Below the pieces are notes generated by a model that had not been told where the DNA came from, did no database searches, and saw only the letters and a program-made list of their open reading frames with translations. Below, piece after piece: positions 1 to 12,225 of a stretch of DNA of 64,000 bases. The number at the start of each line of letters is the position of its first letter. The first letter of the stretch is position 1. A program made the translations under genes and the position numbers. The stretch comes from Lycium barbarum (lineage: Eukaryota > Streptophyta > Magnoliopsida > Solanales > Solanaceae), in assembly GCF_019175385.1 (NCBI RefSeq), contig NC_083342.1, positions 118,296,376 to 118,360,375 of the forward strand, written 5' to 3'.

Positions 1-712
1 TTTATAGCAAGTCTTTTCTTAAACATTATTGACGATAAGAGCAAAGCTGGCTCACATAATTATTCCTACTACTTTTCTATCCTTCTTAAAAAAAAAATGA
101 ATGTTGTTAATCTATCAATTGTGACAACTACTTCACGTATTAATTTAGTATTTCAACAATAGTATAAGAATAAGATAAAACGTCGTTAGTTACTTAGTTG
201 GAATGATTGATACTAGTCAACTACCATATTAAGTGTGAGTGAGATCTGAAAGTAATATTGGTCAGACCTTTTTTCTAGCAAGCACTGTTAATTTAAGTGT
301 CTATATGATAACCGTGTTTCAAGATAGAACGTTTACGTTTTGCGAGCACTACTTACCTGTTTTGTGTTGTACAGACCTTAACGAAAAACGAATCAAATCG
401 AACAATCGATTTTCATTGGTTTGACTTAGTTTAGGAACTTTTAAAACCGACATAGTTGATTTGGTTTGGAAAATGAAAAAGTCAACCCAAATCTACCTAT
501 CTACAACCCTACCTATCGTTGATAGGGTAAAACGAATCTGTCTGTTCTTCCTACTTTATCCCTACCAAGCAAAATACCAATATGGATACAATTGAAACCT
601 GCACTGCATATATAATTCATCATTTTATGCGGAACAATCAATCAAACTATTCTTCCTATTTTTTGTGCTAGGTAGTGATAAGTTAATTTAAACATCCTTT
701 AATTTCAATTTT
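1..712. repeat. Left copy of a split direct duplication
   Basis: This block matches 3245-4015 in the same orientation with scattered substitutions and small indels. Shared landmarks are the stretch around CAATATGGATACAATTGAAA (about 580 and 3842) and the run ending TTTAATTTCAATTT near 712 and 4012. The left end is cut by the window edge. No credible gene lies inside; the 61-codon ORF at 239 has no recognisable family. The right copy directly precedes the NLR gene, so this may be an old duplicate of NLR upstream DNA. Confidence 0.7.
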
Positions 713-1728
713 GCTACGATACTTTGTCTTGCGATTTATTTATTTTTTAATTGAGCCGGGTTCGAACTCAGAACCTCGGGATAGTTTATGCATAGGGAAA
801 AAATTAAAGACCAGCGCCTTTGAAGGGAAATCCGTGCAAAAAAATGCATAAGTTACGCATCATGATATCCACAAGTTATGTCAGCGCCGTTAAACAACTT
901 GTGCCCATAAGTTCGATTCTGAAGGATAAAAATTAAATCCCAACCCATTTGAAGGGAAAATGACCTGATAATACTACTTAAAGACTCTATATTACAAAAC
1001 ATAAGAATACTTTTCCTTATTTACAAAACATACCAATAAAATTACAAAGTATACCAAATTAGTTTTAATGGGATACCCACGATTTTAGGCCTCTTTTAAG
1101 GAAAAGAATCTGATTTTAAATGTGGCTTAATTTTAGGATAATTACCAATCAATTTCTTCTTCTTTTTAAAAAGATATCTCTCTCTCCTTCCATGATAGAC
1201 ACCATTTTCAGACCTAAAATTCATCTTCTCTCTTAGAATAAATTTTCAAACCAATATTACAAAGTATTTTTTGTCACTGACTTGTGTATTAATTGTATAT
1301 AAAATTGGTTTGTATCGTTTTGAGATATGTGTGATCATTGTGTGTTTGAAATCTTTATATATTATATAAACTGTAGTTTTCAAAAATGTTGAAAACTAAT
1401 ATATGTATGACATGTGTATGGAATCTGCTATATATCATTTAGATATATGTGGTACAATGTGTATGAAATGCGAATAAATTCAATATAAATTAGTCTTAAA
1501 AATGTAGAAAACTGATATGTGTAGGGAATCTAGTAACGTATTATACATATATACTTTCTCATAATCTATAAATACTTTGATAAGATTTTATACAATTTAT
1601 ATGTACTTTATCATAATCAAAATATACATACAACTTTTATACATATTTCATACATGAAAATTATAATGAATTTATACAGTTATACATATTGCATACAAAA
1701 ATTTATACATATTTATTTTCTGGTGTAC
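713..1728. other. AT-rich spacer with degenerate dispersed repeats
   Basis: No gene is visible. Around 800-960 a motif of the type CCATTTGAAGGG(A)AAA recurs; it returns at 3145-3235, suggesting remnants of one repeat on both sides of the foldback element. 1540-1728 is rich in TATACATA words. The segment at 1654-1728 recurs in diverged form at 2711-2800, so DNA around the later foldback insertion was already duplicated. Confidence 0.5.
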
Positions 1729-1737
1729 GAACTTTGT

Positions 1738-2565
1738 GCGGAAAAGGGTCAAATATACCCCTTTACTATTGGAAAAGGATCAAATATACCCCTCGTATAC
1801 CCCTCCATCGTTAAAGTTGACCAAAGTAAACATGTGGCATTGATATTTGGTGAGGTGGACGCCATGTGGCATGCCACCTCACACCCCCAACCCACATCTT
1901 CATTACCACAAACTATCTTCACCATCTCCGCCGGCGCTACCACCCATCTCCGCCATACAATGGCAACCAAATAAGCTATACTTTTTAGTTAAATTTTAAA
2001 ACCAAACAAAATATCATTTTTAAGTTAAAAGCATCTAAAAGACTTGTTAAGATTATCTTTTTGACTATTCAAACTAGTATTTAAATTTTAAAATAATACA
2101 GTAATAGCAACGTTCTTTTGGGAACAACCCGAATATTAGTTGTAATTTGTTGGCTACTCAATTAAGTAAGTACTCCATTTTCTCTGTCCAACAGTTTACT
2201 ATTAATATTCGCTGTATCAAAAGTTTTTTTTTTTTCTAAAGAACAATCGAGTTTACTGTATAATAGAAAACTAAACGGACAAAAGAGATGGGTTAAGCGC
2301 GGCACCGGCGGTTGTTATTGTATGGCGGAGATGGTGAAGATAGTTTGTGGTAGTGAAGATATGGGTTAGGGGTGTGAGGTGGCATGCCACGTGGCGTCCA
2401 TCTCACCAAAATGTCAATGTCACATGTTCACTTTGGTCAACTTTAACAGTGGAGGGGTATATTTGTGCCCAAAGTATAACAGTAGGGGTATATTTAAACT
2501 AAAAGTATAACGAGGGTATATTTGACCCTTTTTCAATAGTACAGGGGTATATTTGACCCTTTCCG
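1738..2565. mobile_element. Foldback/MULE-like MITE with 9-bp TSD
   Basis: The ends are long inverted repeats: the left begins GCGGAAAAGGGTCAAATATA and the right ends with the near-complement TATATTTGACCCTTTCCG. The arms extend inward about 240 bases (1738 to about 1970 and about 2318 to 2565) and share a GGTGAGGTGGACGCCATGTGG-type block and a CTCCGCCATACAAT block. Flanking copies of GAACTTTGT at 1729-1737 and 2566-2574 form a 9-bp target duplication, as expected for Mutator-like transposition. No transposase is encoded, so this is non-autonomous. The 73- and 106-codon ORFs here are chance ORFs in the arm. Confidence 0.8.
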
Positions 2566-2574
2566 GAACTTTGT

Positions 2575-3244
2575 ATGGAATCTGATTTGTATCAATTACA
2601 AATTTATTACACATATTTTCTCAAACTTTATACATACTTTGATTATATTTTATATAATTTAAATGTAATTTATCATAATCAAATACACATACGATTTTTA
2701 TGCAGGTTTCATATATAAAAATTATAACGAATTTATACGGTTATACATATTGCATACAAAAATTATACATATATGTTTTCTGGTGTATGAAATTTGTACA
2801 TAAAAATTACTGATTAGAATGGAATTTTTGAGTAAAAGTTGAAGAAAATTAGGGAACAATATCTCTTAATTTTGAATGGGGAGAGAAAAATGGATGAAAT
2901 AAAAGAACAAAAGTTGGAGAAAATCAAGGAACAATATCTCTTAATTTTGAATGGAGGGAGAAAAGTGAATAAAATAAGGAAAGCAAATTATTTAATGTGT
3001 TTTATTTGTTTCTTTTTAATTTACCTGATTCGTATAAATTTTGTAAAAAATCTATTGATATATTTTGTAAATCGAAAAGTATCGTCGTGTTCTGTAAACA
3101 TACCTTCTTACTGTGTAGATATATGTTTTTTGCCCAAAAATTAAACACCAGTCCATTTGAAGGGTAAACCGTGCAATTACTTCCATTTGAAGGACAAAAA
3201 TTAAAGATCAGCCCATTTGAAGGACAAACCCTGCAATTTCTTCT
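2575..3244. other. AT-rich spacer
   Basis: No recognisable gene. 2711-2800 repeats 1654-1740. Two adjacent copies of a roughly 75-base segment with GAACAATATCTCTTAATTTTGAATGG lie at about 2840-2965. Three CATTTGAAGG-type repeats lie at 3145-3235. Confidence 0.5.
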
Positions 3245-4015
3245 TGTTTATAGGAATCTTTTCTTCAGTTTTGCTTTCTTAAATATTACGACGAGAGCAG
3301 AGCTAGCTCACATGATTATTCCTACTCTTTTTTCTATCCTTTTTTTTTTTTTTTTTCCAACGAAAGCTGTTAATTTGTCCATGTTTGAGCCAACAGTGAC
3401 AACTACTTCACTTATTAATTTAGTATTTCAACGATCGTATAAGAATAAGATAAAAGGTCGTTAGTTAGAATGATTAATACTTGTCAACTACCAGTATTAA
3501 GTGTGAGTTAGATTTGAAAGTAACATCGCTCAAACCTTTTTTTCTAACAAGTACTGTTAATTTTAAGTGTGTATATGATGACCTTATTTCAAAATAGAAC
3601 GTTTACATTTTACAAGTACTATTTACTGGTTTTGTGGGGGTAAAGACCTTAATGAACAGACGAATCAAACCGAACAATAGACTTTTATTGGTTTGATTTG
3701 ATTTATGAATTTATAAAACCGACATAGTTGATTTGGTTTGAAAAATGAAAAGCTTGAACCAAACCATACACCCCTAGCTATCATTGATAGGGTAAACTAA
3801 TCTGTCTTTTCTTCCTACTTTATCCCTACCAAGCAAAATACCAATATGGATACAATTGAAACCTGCACTGCATATGTAGTTCATCATTTTATGCCGATTT
3901 ATTCTCTCTTTTTCACCTTTCTAATCCTCAATCAAACTATTTTTCCTATTTTTTGTGCTAGGTAGTAATATCATACTTAGTTAATTTAAATATCCTTTAA
4001 TTTCAATTTGCACGA
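3245..4015. repeat. Right copy of a split direct duplication
   Basis: Same orientation as 1-712, diverged by substitutions and by homopolymer growth (T run near 3340-3357). It ends about 480 bases before the NLR start codon, so it forms the distal part of that promoter region. Confidence 0.7.
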
Positions 4016-4065
4016 TTGGTTAAAACTAGATAAAACTCTTAAATTGCAAGCTTGCAGAGTCTCAC

Positions 4066-4495
4066 GTTGTTGACCCAACTACTCTGCGGATGATTCCACG
4101 GGCGGTGAATATATAACAAGGACTTCATATTTTAATTGCAAAGACTTTCTTAGTACAACTTTGTCTAACATTATTGACAATGCCCATCCAATCTCAGTTA
4201 TTCATGTTCACATAGCCAAAGCATATGAAAGTCTCTGTATTGACTGATTCTTTATTATCAAATATTGACAGTCAACTATCAAAATTTTCATTTGGATCTC
4301 AAAGTAATGACTCAAATTAATTGATAGTCAATTATTCAGATTGTTGGTTCATAACTGAAAGTAGTGGAACTGAGATCTTGACAACTATATAAGTGTCAAT
4401 ATGTTAGCGTAATGTATCAACAACCAAAAACAAAAAGTAGCATAGCTTGAGACAGATCAAATTATAAGTCTCATTCTTGGAAGGCAACACATATA
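4066..4495 (+). promoter_or_regulatory. NLR promoter with W-box cluster and TATA box
   Basis: A TATA-like ACTATATAAG lies at 4384-4393, about 105 bases before the ATG. W-box cores TTGAC[C/T] occur at 4070-4075 and 4240-4245 on the plus strand and at 4270-4275 and 4326-4331 on the minus strand, with further TTGACA relatives at 4174, 4265 and 4378. W-boxes bind WRKY factors, which commonly control immune genes; the functional reading is inference. Confidence 0.45.
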
Positions 4496-5204
4496 ATGGC
4501 GGACGCTCTGGTATCTCTACTCCTGAAAACTATTCCACAGCTGCTCCTCGAACAAGCAACCATACTTTCTGAGGTAGCGGGCCAAGTCAAGTCCATGGTT
4601 TCATGGCTACAACTCATGAAAATATTCCTCGAGGAGACTGCGAAGAAAAGGAACGATGGCATTGTTCAAGCGTTGGTGGAACAAATCCGAGAAGCTGCTG
4701 AAGAGGCGGAGGACGCCATTGACACGTACCTGGTCAAGCGCTTAAGGCAGCAGCAGCAGAACTTCATCGGAAAGATTGTTCATGGTCCTGACCATGTAGC
4801 AACCATCAACAAAGTTGTGTCTAAGATTGAGAGCATCAAGAGGCAGATTGATGACATCAATCGGAACAAAGAGCAACTAGGCATTGACTTGGCTGAAAAT
4901 GTCGATGATTCTCAATCAATAGCCGAGCTGAGAAGACGCAGAATTGAAGTAGAATAGGTGGACGTGTGGGGTTCAACAACTACGCGTGGCAACTAGTCGA
5001 TCACTTGCTTGACGAAAGGAAGCTTGATGTTATTTCCATCATCGGCATGGCTGGTTTGGGAAAGACTACTCTTGCATTAAAGGTCTTCAAAGACCCCCAA
5101 TTGAGAGATCACTTCTCCTGTTGTGTGTGGCATCATGTTTCTCGAGAATATAACATCAGAAATCTTGTACTTGATCTTCTGGTACAGGTGACAGATATCA
5201 CGCC
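4496..5204 (+). pseudogene. CC-NB-ARC-LRR (NLR) pseudogene, 5' part
   Basis: This encodes the N-terminal coiled-coil domain (about residues 1-154) with an EDVID-like AEDAIDTYL at residues 71-79, then the start of the NB-ARC domain. The P-loop GMAGLGKTT lies near 5044-5070 and an RNBS-A-like segment with VWHHVSRE near 5130. Such proteins are cytoplasmic immune receptors that bind ATP/ADP and trigger defence on pathogen detection. Two lesions are visible: an in-frame TAG at 4955-4957, and a loss of one base near 4964-4966 that moves the P-loop frame by one. At 5204 the gene is cut by a Copia element; reading resumes in the correct phase at 33200. The start ATG at 4496 opens with MADALVSLLL, typical of Rx-type coiled coils. 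Family assignment is firm; race specificity cannot be inferred. Confidence 0.9.
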
Positions 5205-8200
5205 TGTTAGGTGTGGAATTGGCCAAACAAGTCAATTCTTTTGTTCACATAGTCGTGATGTAAGCGCTTACCTCATAATAATTGTGATGTAAGCGCTTAC
5301 CTCATCATAGGAAATTCATTCCTATAAATAGGTAGCTTATGGTTCATTTGTAAGATATCATTAAGATCATTTGCTATACACATCCCAAGAGAGAAAAAAA
5401 AAACTAAGAGAAATACTCTTAGTGAAAGGCCTAAGTAAGAGAAGGTCTGTTATATCCCGTATTTTTGAACGTCGGATTATTTGTAAGCTGAGGTGGGGCC
5501 CACACATCAAGATTTTTTTTTTGGAACATGTGACAAGCTATATGAATCACATATGTAAAGTTAAACACAACTCATGAAGGACCCTTGGGCCAAATCAAAG
5601 TGGAAGCCCTCCAAACGAATATTTTTAAGAAAACGTTTCCGGGTGACCTGACTTGGAGGGGAAAAAACGGTATTATAAGTTTGGAATTTGGAAAAATACC
5701 AAGAGATAGAAGTTATAGATAATTGAATTAGCTTTCCAACCATAGGTCGTGGGTTCCTAGGTGACGTTGGTACAAGGAGATATGGACGTTTTAAGGTCGA
5801 AAGGTCAGTGGGCTAGGCCCAACTCGGGACCAACCGAATTGGCCCAAAAAAATGAAAAGAAAAAAATTTAGGCCCAAGTTTGAAGGGAGGCCGGCCAAGC
5901 CTTGGCCCAAACCCACAATATGAAATTGTCATGTGATTAGTCATGTGACAATTATATTAAAAAGGGGTCTTTATCCTTTTGAAGCTTCAAGAAAAATTAG
6001 ATAAGGAGAAGACAAAAGATGAAGAGCAAGAGAAAGGGGCCATTTCGGCCAAGACCATGGAAATTAGGTGCTTTAAATTTTATTCCAAAAATTATTTTCT
6101 TGTAGTATTTCCACTAATTCAAGGGTCCTCTACAACATAGTATAATTGTTTCGGAAGATAAGTCATCCGTTTCATTGTTTCCGCACTTTGGCCAAGTGAA
6201 GAAGTTGAAGAGAAAGGGTAAGATTTAATTCCTTTTTATGTGTTATGAAGGTTTGGTTTATGTTGTGGGAAGTAGAAAGGGTTAAAATTCATGAAAATAT
6301 GGAAGTTGCATGAATATATATATGTATGAATGTAGCCGTGTACATGTGTGGTTGTGTAGTCAAAGATGAGTTAATTTTATGTTGTATTCTAGTTGTGGTT
6401 ATGGTGAAATTCATATTGAAAATGAAAGTTGATTGAATTGATTGAAGTTGGAACTATATGTATTGGCCGAGTGGTATATTGAAATTGGAATGGGAATGAA
6501 TTAATTTTGTTTAATATGTTAGTTGTGTTGTGGTGATCCTTGCAATGTAAATGAAGGTAAAATGATATAAGTTTGCATTGTAATGGAATGTAGAAGTTTG
6601 TGTCATTTTAGTATGATTTTATGACATTATGGAAATGAAGTTGTTAAGGTGCAAATAATGATGATTGTTGATGTAATAGGAAGATGGAAACATGTTATGA
6701 ATAAGTATGTTAAAGATTAGAAGTTTTGGATGAATTATGACTTTGGTGGAAAGTTTGTATATTTTGTATATCTTGTGAATATTTTGTGGAAATGATATGA
6801 AATGCTTCCAAATTATATTGTGATGATCTAGATTAATGATGAATGTGAAACCATCGAGCTTGGTTTGGAAATTTGAAGTTGAAATGGAAGATATTGCACT
6901 ATGTTGGAAAGGGAACTAGTTGTGCCATATTGAGTGTTTTATAGTGATTGTTGTTGGTGGTGGTGTTGTTGTTGGGTTGTTGTTGATTGTTTTGGCCGAG
7001 TTGAATTCTCGGGGATGCTATATGTATAGGGGAGATGCTGCCCAAATTTCTGTAGAAAAGTGTTAACTTTAGATTTAGGCCTAAAGCCTTATGGTTAACA
7101 TTTGGTAAATGTGACCATTTGCAGATTTTGGACGAAACGGGAAGTGAACTTGGAAAGGCGTAAAGTGCGTAAAAGGTATGTAAAGCCACCCCGATTCTTC
7201 TTTTGGCATGTCCTAGATGTACTAGGATCGGATTCACGCCTCGGAGCATATTCTGCTCATCGGAATCCGCGTCTGAAATTGTCACATTTTCGTTCAATAG
7301 AATTGAACCCTTTTAGTATGCTTTAATGAAAAATTATGCAAAATTTCTCCAAATCACTTAGGAAGTTATGGAATGCCCTAGGACCTCTGTAGGTGACCCC
7401 ATAAGCTTAATACACGTAATTTGAGCCCGCCGCTTTGGTTGTCCCGAGGTGGGCCCGCTATTTCCGATTTTACCCTTATGGTCCTTTGTAACTTGATGTC
7501 AAGCAATTTTTAAGGAAACGTCTTATCTACTTTTCCAACTACTAATGATGCTTATTCGGGGTACTATATTGAGTCTCTGTAAAGGTACGATATTTTGTAT
7601 TGCATTTAGTTCCACTATTCCCACTTTGCTCTCTTATTGTACTATTGCCTTATTTTCGAACAATATAAAATGAAACGTTTTAACTATCCTTTTAACTACT
7701 AAGGAAAATTGTTTTAATGATTCCCTCGAGTCTGGTAAACTATTTTGGAATATGAGAATGACCCCAGAAGGATTATTCTTCCATAACTCATTATGACATA
7801 CGACATACACCTACTATGATTCTGTCCGACTTCATTGATTTGATTTGTCATTTCGATATGCCTCATTGAGTCTCTGGAAATCTATGATATTTTTGTTGCA
7901 TTTAGTCTCTCACTACTCCATTCGTGGATGCCCCAATGTTTTTCACACTGAGCCCGGGCCAGGATATGTTGTCAAGCGTATTCCAATGCATTGTTCGCCG
8001 TGCCTCGATGTGAGGGGGCAGGTATATATGTACATGGGTTTTGGAGTATGCTGTGCCATGTACACACATTCTGATATGATATGATCTGATATGGCCATCT
8101 GATATGATATGATATGTTATGTTACGGGGTTATCCCCTACTCTGTTCCTTATGTATAGTGGCACCAGCGTCGGGGGGTGGCCACGTTCTGTTTCACCGAG

Positions 8201-9247
8201 CCCTTGGCAGGGGCCGGACATGATATGGTATATGTTTCTGAACACACTCCTCATGTTTTGAAAATATGCATTTGATACTTCGGATGTCACACTCACTTCT
8301 CTGTAAGTTCTGTTTCGGTTATGATCTTGTTCCGTATTGGGACCAGGTACGACATATGTTTTCAACAAATACTATTTATACTTTATGATCAGCATTTTGC
8401 TAATCTGTACATTTTGTCCATTTTCTGTACCTTCTACTTTGATTATGACTTTGTTTACTACGTTCCGTGCTTTACATACTCAGTACATATTTCGTACTGA
8501 CCCCCTTTATTCGGGGGCTGCGTTTTCATGCCGCGCAGGTACAGAAGACAGATTTGTTGATCGCCTTCCTAGGACATCTATTCTGCTATATTGGGAGCGC
8601 TCTTTTGTTCAGAGCCTGTATATTGGTACAGTCTGCCGCTATATTATATATATGTATGCGATTCAAGGGTATGACGGGGCCCTGTCCCGTCTTATGATTT
8701 TGTTATGATCTGTAGAGGTCTGTAGACATACTTGTGTGGGTTCTGTATATGTTTGGGTATGATATGATCTGTGACAACCTCATCGGCTTCCATGTACGGT
8801 GTCGGTTCATTTATGGTTATTATTAACGCCAAGCGACTTCTATATTTTAAAATATTCTGTCGTTTACTAATTTGGGTTATTGGGTACGTTTGAGTGTCCA
8901 GCACAAACACTAGTCGTGGCCTACGGAGTTGGGTCGTGACAAGGTCTTTGAGAGAATTTTCTGTGGTAAAATTCTTGAGTGTAATTGGGATTGGGGTTGT
9001 GAGGTTGAGTGTTGTAAACACTTGTAATATTTCTTCTTTAATAAGATCTGCAGCAGCAACGTGGACGTAGCTCTCACATTGAGAGTGAACCACTATAAAT
9101 TTGTGTGTGCTATTTATTCTTCACTTACATCACGGCGTAAGTAGGTTCTGTCTAAGGAGGTTGGTATTTAAGTGGTCCAGCTGTGACCCTCCAATCTTTC
9201 CTGGGAACCTGCTTACAAAGGTCGGATTTGGGATTTAAATCCTAACA
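5205..9247 (+). repeat. Copia 5' LTR, split by a solo LTR
   Basis: The LTR halves are 5205-5447 and 8947-9247 (544 bp together), matching 32651-33194. The U3 region carries two direct repeats at 5255-5276 and 5284-5305, each containing the palindrome TAAGCGCTTA, upstream of a TATA box TATAAATA at 5323-5330. Repeats at this position resemble the enhancer boxes of other Copia LTRs. Confidence 0.93.
5448..8941 (+). mobile_element. Solo LTR of a large Gypsy-type element (copy 1)
   Basis: It starts TGTTATATCCCGTATTTTTG and ends GGGTCGTGACA, with AGGTC at 5443-5447 and 8942-8946. It is 3494 bp long and has no second LTR, primer site or coding region, so it is a solo LTR left by recombination. A second copy lies at 42639-45888. 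Long LTRs like this occur in Del/Tekay chromoviruses; I infer but cannot prove that family. An internal block with CTCGGGGATGCTATATGTATAGGGG near 7010 is shared with copy 2 and may include the promoter. ATATG-rich short repeats lie at about 8075-8125. ORFs inside (for example 6899-7297 minus) are not genes. Confidence 0.9.
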
Positions 9248-9249
9248 AC

Positions 9250-9261
9250 TGGTATCAGAGC
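9250..9261 (+). other. Copia primer binding site (tRNA-iMet)
   Basis: TGGTATCAGAGC begins 2 bases after the 5' LTR and complements the 3' end of plant initiator tRNA-Met, the usual primer of Copia reverse transcription. Confidence 0.93.
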
Positions 9262-9288
9262 AACAGGTTGTGTTGTGATTTAGAAACG

Positions 9289-12225
9289 ATGGGAGGCGAA
9301 GATGGTACGACGCACGGCATCGGTAAATTCGATGGTACAGACTTTGCGTTCTGGAGAATGCAAATTGAAGATTATTTATATGGCAGAAAGCTTCATGAAC
9401 CTCTGAGTCCGAAACCAGAGGAGATGAAGCAAGCAGATTGGAATCTCCTCGACAGACAAGTTCTGGGAGTCATTCGGCTGACGCTGTCAAAGAACGTTGC
9501 TCACAATGTGGCAAAGGAGAAGACCACTGCAGATATGATGAAGGTATTGTCTGACATGTATGAGAAACCTTCGGCAAACAATAAGGTATTTCTCATGAAG
9601 AAACTATTTCATCTAAAGATGATGGAAAATGCTCATGTTGCTGCACACGTAAATGAATTCAATACCATTGTAAATCAATTGTCATCGGTAAAAATTGACT
9701 TTGATGATGAAGTGCAAGCTCTAATTTTGTTGGCATCCCTACCAAATAGCTGGGAGCCAATGAGAGCAGCGGTTAGTAATTCTGTCGGCAGTGACAAACT
9801 AAAGTTCAATGATGTTAGGGATCATATCCTTGCTGAGGAAGTGCGCAGGACAGATTCTGGAGAGGCATCGACGAGTTCTGCTTTTAATGTTGAAAACAGA
9901 AGCAGAAATTATGACAGAAACTACAACCGAAATAGGGGCAGATCGAAGTCAAGGAATGGCAGGGGTCAATCCAGACCAGGACGAACATTTGATTGTTGGA
10001 ACTGTGGAAAACCAGGTCACTTCAAGAAGAACTGCTGGGCGCCAAAGAAGGAGGACAACAAGGGGGCTGGAATCAACGTTGCTACGGAAGACATTGGCGA
10101 TGCGTTGTTGCTATCGGTTGACAGCCCGATAGACTCTTGGGTGCTTGACTCAGGAGCGTCCTTTCATACCACCCCACATCATGATATAATGACAAACTAC
10201 GTGGCTGAGAATCTCGGCAAAGTTTATTTAGCCGATGGAGAGCCGCTAGACGTTGTTGGCATGGGAGACATTAATTTGAAGATGTCAAATGGATCCTCGT
10301 GGAAGATTACAAAAGTTAGACATGTTCCAAAGCTGATGCGAAACCTGATCTCAGTAGGTCAGCTTAATGATGAGGGATATGATCTCAACTTTGGTAATGG
10401 GTCTTGGAAGGTGGCGAAAGGTGCTATGGTAGTTGGCCGAGGAAAGAAGATTGGCACTCTCTACATGACGGCTAGCTGTCGTGATACTGTTGCTGTGGTT
10501 GACAACACAAAGAAGACAGATTTGTGGCATTGTCGGCTTGGGCATATCAACCAGAAGGGGATGAAGCTGTTGGTGACAAATGGTTTAATTCCGGAGCTGA
10601 AGACGGTGGACCTTCATACGTGTGAGAGCTGCATTCTCGGAAAACAAAAGCGAGTAAGCTTCTCAAGTGCAGGCAGAGAATTGAAGGTCGAAAAGCTAGA
10701 ATTGGTGCACACAGACGTGTGGGGACCTACCACTGTACCCTCCCTTGGAGGATCACACTACTACGTGACCTTCATTGATGATTCAACCAGGAAGGTATGG
10801 GTTTATTTTATGAAAAATGAATCCGATGTGTTTAGTGTATTCAAAAGATGGAAAGCCATGGTCGAGAATGAAACAAACCTCAAGTTGAAGTGTTTGAGGT
10901 CCGACAACGGCGGAGAATACACTGATGGTGATTTCAAACGGTACTGTGCCGATAATGGGATCAAGATGATGAAGACTATTCCTGGAACGCCGCAACAGAA
11001 TGGAGTAGCCGAAAGAATGAACCGAACGTTGAACGAGCGTGCTCGGAGTATGAGAATACACTCTGGACTGCCCAAGACATTCTGGGCAGATGCAGTCAAT
11101 ACCGCGGCCTTCTTAATTAACCGAGGACCGTCAGTTCCCTTGGATTTCAGAATTCCAGAAGAAGTCTGGAGTGGCAAGAAGGTAAATCTTTCATTTCTGA
11201 AAGTGTTAGGTTGCTTATCATATGTTCATAATGATGATACGGCTAGAAGCAAGCTTGATCCAAAATCAAAGAAGTGTTACTTTATTGGCTATGGTGACAC
11301 CGAGCTTGGGTACCGATTTTGGGATGAACAAAATCGGAAGATCATCCGAAGCAGGAATGTTGTCTTTAACGAAGAGGTATTGTACAAAGACAAGCTGCAA
11401 AAAAATTCAGAATGTCAGGACAAGGAATCGGAAATAGTCGATTTGAAGGACTTTCCGGCACCTGAGCCACAGCCAGGTACAACCGAGGCAGAGGAACAAA
11501 CAATCCGAGAAGGTGCTGATGAAAGTGCTGATTCTGAAACAAATGAACAGACGCCAATCACAGAGCTGCGTAGATCATCCAGGATCAGGAAGCCGCTTCA
11601 CAGGTACTCTCCATCCCTCAACTACATTCTACTCACTGATAGAGGGGAGCCGGAATGTTATGAAGAAGCAATGCAAGTCGATGAATCGACTAAGTGGGAG
11701 CTGGCAATGAAGGATGAAATGGATTCACTATCGGCAAATCATACATGGGAATTATCCGAGTTGCCAAAGGATAAAAAGGCATTGCAAAATAAATGGGTTT
11801 ATCGGATAAAGGAAGAACCCAATGGAAGCAAGCGTTATAAAGCAAGGCTGGTTGCAAAGGGATTTCAACAGAAAGAAGGCATTGACTATACGGAGATCTT
11901 CTCTCCCGTAGTCAAGATGGTGACTATCAGAACTGTTCTTGGGCTGGTAGCAAAGGAAAATCTACATCTGCAACAGATGGACGTGAAAACTGCATTTCTT
12001 CACGGTGATCTAGACGAGGAAATCTACATGCGACAGCCGGAGGGATTCAAAATCAAAGGAAAGGAGAATCTGGTGTGCAAACTTCAAAAGAGTCTATACG
12101 GACTAAAACAGGCTCCAAGACAGTGGTATTTAAAGTTTGACAGCTTTATGAAGAAAACTGATTTTCAAGGTGCGAGGTAGATCACTGCTGTTACTTCAAA
12201 AAATTTGAAGACTTGTACATGATAC
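9289..12225 (+). pseudogene. Copia gag-pol, 5' part (gag, PR, INT, RT start)
   Basis: From the ATG at 9289 the frame is open to 12180. In order it shows: a UBN2/DUF4219-type gag; a CCHC zinc knuckle (CWNCGKPGHFKKNC, near residue 235); protease active site DSGAS near 284; the GAG-pre-integrase HCRLGH...C..C motif; an integrase core with HTDVWG near 472, SDNGGEY near 538 and the glutamate in GVAERMN; and an RT beginning with MDVKTAFLHGD near 897. A one-base loss just before 12171 puts a TAG at 12178-12180, where the RT should read on. At 12225 the Ogre-like element interrupts; the rest of RT and RNase H resumes at 31612. An upstream TTG at 9268 is in frame but the ATG is the natural start. Confidence 0.93.

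Noticed and set aside
740..785. tRNA B-box-like GGTTCGAACTC
   Set aside because: No A box, no cloverleaf and no terminator in the right place; probably a repeat remnant.
5191..5204. Possibility that the gap in the NLR is a giant intron
   Set aside because: The boundaries carry LTR ends and a 5-bp duplication, and removing one copy restores the codon exactly, so this is an insertion; splice signals at the ends are not as expected.
6899..9093. Several 75-133 codon ORFs
   Set aside because: Lie in the solo LTR or across its junction with the Copia LTR, without recognisable family features.
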